DNA of 6,684 nt from JBBSBY01 sp038250835. Its GTDB lineage: Bacteria; Desulfobacterota; Desulfomonilia; Desulfomonilales; Desulfomonilaceae. Shown in pieces: positions 5,330 through 6,684 of this stretch. Location: contig JBBSBY010000133.1 of assembly GCA_038250835.1 (NCBI GenBank), positions 1 to 6,684 on the forward strand. Reading direction: 5' to 3'. A model generated the notes under the pieces. The model was not told where the DNA came from and did no database searches. It worked only from the letters and a program-made list of their open reading frames with translations. How positions within the stretch are numbered: position 1 is the first letter of the stretch; each line of letters opens with the position of its first letter. A program made the translations under genes and the position numbers.

Positions 5330-6328
5330 TTAGAAGACGGCGATACTATTAGGTGGTAGAATCAGAAATAACTCAGTTCCCAACGTAAGCTCACTACCGG
5401 TTTTAAATCTATCCTTGGGGAGGACGACACGCAGGCGCTCGTCGGTTTGGACATCGACGTTGATTTGATCATTTTCCAGGGTTAAAGCGACTATTTTACC
5501 TCGCAAAATGTTTTGAAAGCGCTGTTTTGGGTGCTCGAGGTAGACTTCGATCAGTTTTGCGTCAATCGCCATATGGCCGCCGGACTGATGCGTCGAGTCC
5601 AGCTTAATCTTCAACCTGCCGGTGTAGAATACCGTTCCGTTATCCTGTAAATGCCCCTCGAACAGGTTATCCGGCGCTGCCGTAAATACTTTTCCGTGTC
5701 TCATATGAAGAAAACGAGAAGCTGTTTCCTTAACCTTATCTACGGCGTGAGTAGTTAGTATGACTGTAGTTCCCTTTTCTTGATTGAGGCCGATGACAAC
5801 TTCTTCCGTCCTTTCAACACTATTCTTGTCCATGTGATTCGAGGGTTCATCCAGCAAAAGAACCCGGGGTTCCAGGGCTAAAGATCTCGCCAATGCCACT
5901 CTTTGGGATTCCCCCCCCGAAAGTGACCCGGCAGGTCTGGATTCGAAACCCATCAATCCCACTAAATGCAATGCCTGTACTGCGGATTTTTCAGCTTTAA
6001 TAGATGAAACGCCTCGGAGTCGCAGTCCCCAAACCAAATTTGACAGCACGGTTCCTCGAAACAAATAAGGGTTTTGCAGCAACAGACCGACTTGCCTGCG
6101 AAATTTAATTTTTTTATCAGCTTTAAATTCTTCGCCGAAAAAGTTTATGCAGCCGGTATGAGGCTGTTCTATAAAGGCGAGCAAATGCAGAAGGGTTGTT
6201 TTACCGGAACCATTGGGACCCACGAGAGCCACCATTTCTCCGGAGGCTATTCGCATGGAATTTACTTCTAAAAAAGGCGCTTTGCCGTAAGAATAAGTGA
6301 TATTTTGTAATTCGTAAGCAGGGATCAA
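5330..6328 (-). CDS. tupC: Tungstate-type ABC transporter ATP-binding protein with C-terminal TOBE-like domain
   Basis: Cytoplasmic ATPase that powers oxyanion uptake with the adjacent permease. Residues 1-220 are a complete ABC domain: Walker A GPNGSGKTT (37-45), Q-loop Q85 in LLLQNPYLF, signature LSGGES (136-141), Walker B VLLLDE (156-161) and H-loop H194. All catalytic residues are present. The D-loop reads SNHMD instead of the commoner SALD. Residues about 221-332 contain the beta-rich pattern of a TOBE/Mop-like domain (ILRGKIVALTLENDQINVDV and onward); in related transporters this region can sense the anion. The start is TTG at 6328, overlapping the permease stop by four bases (TTGA), with GAGG eight bases upstream, so translation is probably coupled. 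The assignment to tungstate rather than molybdate rests mainly on the permease; a molybdate or mixed importer is the alternative. Confidence 0.9.
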   Translation of the reverse strand: MIPAYELQNITYSYGKAPFLEVNSMRIASGEMVALVGPNGSGKTTLLHLLAFIEQPHTGCINFFGEEFKADKKIKFRRQVGLLLQNPYLFRGTVLSNLVWGLRLRGVSSIKAEKSAVQALHLVGLMGFESRPAGSLSGGESQRVALARSLALEPRVLLLDEPSNHMDKNSVERTEEVVIGLNQEKGTTVILTTHAVDKVKETASRFLHMRHGKVFTAAPDNLFEGHLQDNGTVFYTGRLKIKLDSTHQSGGHMAIDAKLIEVYLEHPKQRFQNILRGKIVALTLENDQINVDVQTDERLRVVLPKDRFKTGSELTLGTELFLILPPNSIAVF

Positions 6329-6684
6329 GCTCCATTCCTCTGAAGAAGATATAGAGCCGCGTTTATGACAAGGGCTACCGACAAAAGAAAAATACCCAGC
6401 GCAAGACCAAGCTCAAAGTCTCCTTTACTGGTTTCTAATGCTATAGCTGTAGTCATAGTTCGAGTAAAGCCCCGAATATTTCCGCCAAGCATCATTGCAA
6501 TGCCGACTTCAGATATAACTCTTCCGAAAGCTACTACGACTGCCGCCATTACGGCGAATCTCGCCTCAACGAGTATTTTCATCACCTGCTGAACAGTAGT
6601 GGCTCCGAGCAGTTTACAGGTAACTATTAGTCTCTTGTCCAAGCTTTGAATTGCCGTCAAAGAGAGATTTATGACTGTGGGGAG
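6325..6684 (-). CDS. tupB: Tungstate-type ABC transporter permease (partial, N-terminus off the right edge)
   Basis: The frame stays open to the right edge, so only the last 119 residues are seen. A TTG at 6660 lies within it, but coding clearly continues upstream (LPTVINLSL precedes it). The segment has the cytoplasmic coupling loop of ABC importers (LGATTVQQVMKILVEAR), a membrane helix (FAVMAAVVVAFGRVISEVGI), the block MMLGGNIRGFTRTMTTAIAL, which I know as characteristic of TupB-type tungstate permeases, and a last helix ending LYLLQRNGA. In the inner membrane this subunit forms the anion path and pairs with the ATPase encoded next. The substrate-binding protein gene is expected further right. 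The complete protein is normally about 220-230 residues, so roughly half is present. Confidence 0.92.
   Translation of the reverse strand, partial: LPTVINLSLTAIQSLDKRLIVTCKLLGATTVQQVMKILVEARFAVMAAVVVAFGRVISEVGIAMMLGGNIRGFTRTMTTAIALETSKGDFELGLALGIFLLSVALVINAALYLLQRNGA

Noticed and set aside
6074..6271. 65-residue plus-strand frame
   Set aside because: Antisense to the Walker A and Q-loop region of the ABC ATPase.
6365..6592. 75-residue plus-strand frame
   Set aside because: Antisense to the permease, whose conserved membrane and loop motifs are clear on the minus strand.

Overview
The window reads as ordinary chromosome from a Gram-negative, probably anaerobic bacterium of moderate base composition. 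A Desulfobacterota-type organism (sulfate reducer or syntroph) is my best guess. It rests on a tungstate-type ABC importer, a short TatA, a periplasmic TlpA-like protein and a type-A RNase P RNA; nothing here fixes the taxonomy.

Layout. Positions 1-958 (minus) hold the first 319 codons of an envelope protein that runs off the left edge. It has a short cytosolic tail, one membrane helix, a long low-complexity linker and the start of a von Willebrand A-like fold. Directly upstream of it, also minus, is rnpB (974-1330), the RNase P RNA, with a readable promoter. The envelope gene starts only 15 nt after the rnpB terminal helix. A 127-nt divergent region separates rnpB from a plus-strand gene (1458-2819) for a secreted thioredoxin-fold protein with CPPC and a proline-rich tail of about 230 residues.

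Positions 2820-3246 are mostly non-coding. They hold a possible signal-peptide fragment and an AT-rich regulatory stretch with repeated ACACATA words and a promoter. Next is a beta-class DNA methyltransferase (3247-4131, plus) of the SPPY type, with no restriction enzyme visible. It converges on tatA (4411-4629, minus), with a hairpin between them. Upstream of tatA is an unrecognised small ORF (4700-5032, minus) preceded by a good sigma70-like promoter.

The right end (5330-6684, minus) is a tungstate-type ABC importer: the ATPase with a C-terminal TOBE-like domain, translationally coupled to the permease, whose N-terminus lies beyond the right edge. The binding protein would be expected further right.

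How the parts connect. The importer would supply tungstate to oxidoreductases, some of which are Tat substrates in such organisms; the nearby tatA fits that but does not prove a link. The genes around rnpB both encode envelope proteins with long disordered regions, and I could not assign either to a known pathway. I see no CRISPR array, transposase, tRNA or phage gene. The least explained items are the rnpB-linked vWA-like gene, the tail of the TlpA-like protein and the small ORF before tatA.
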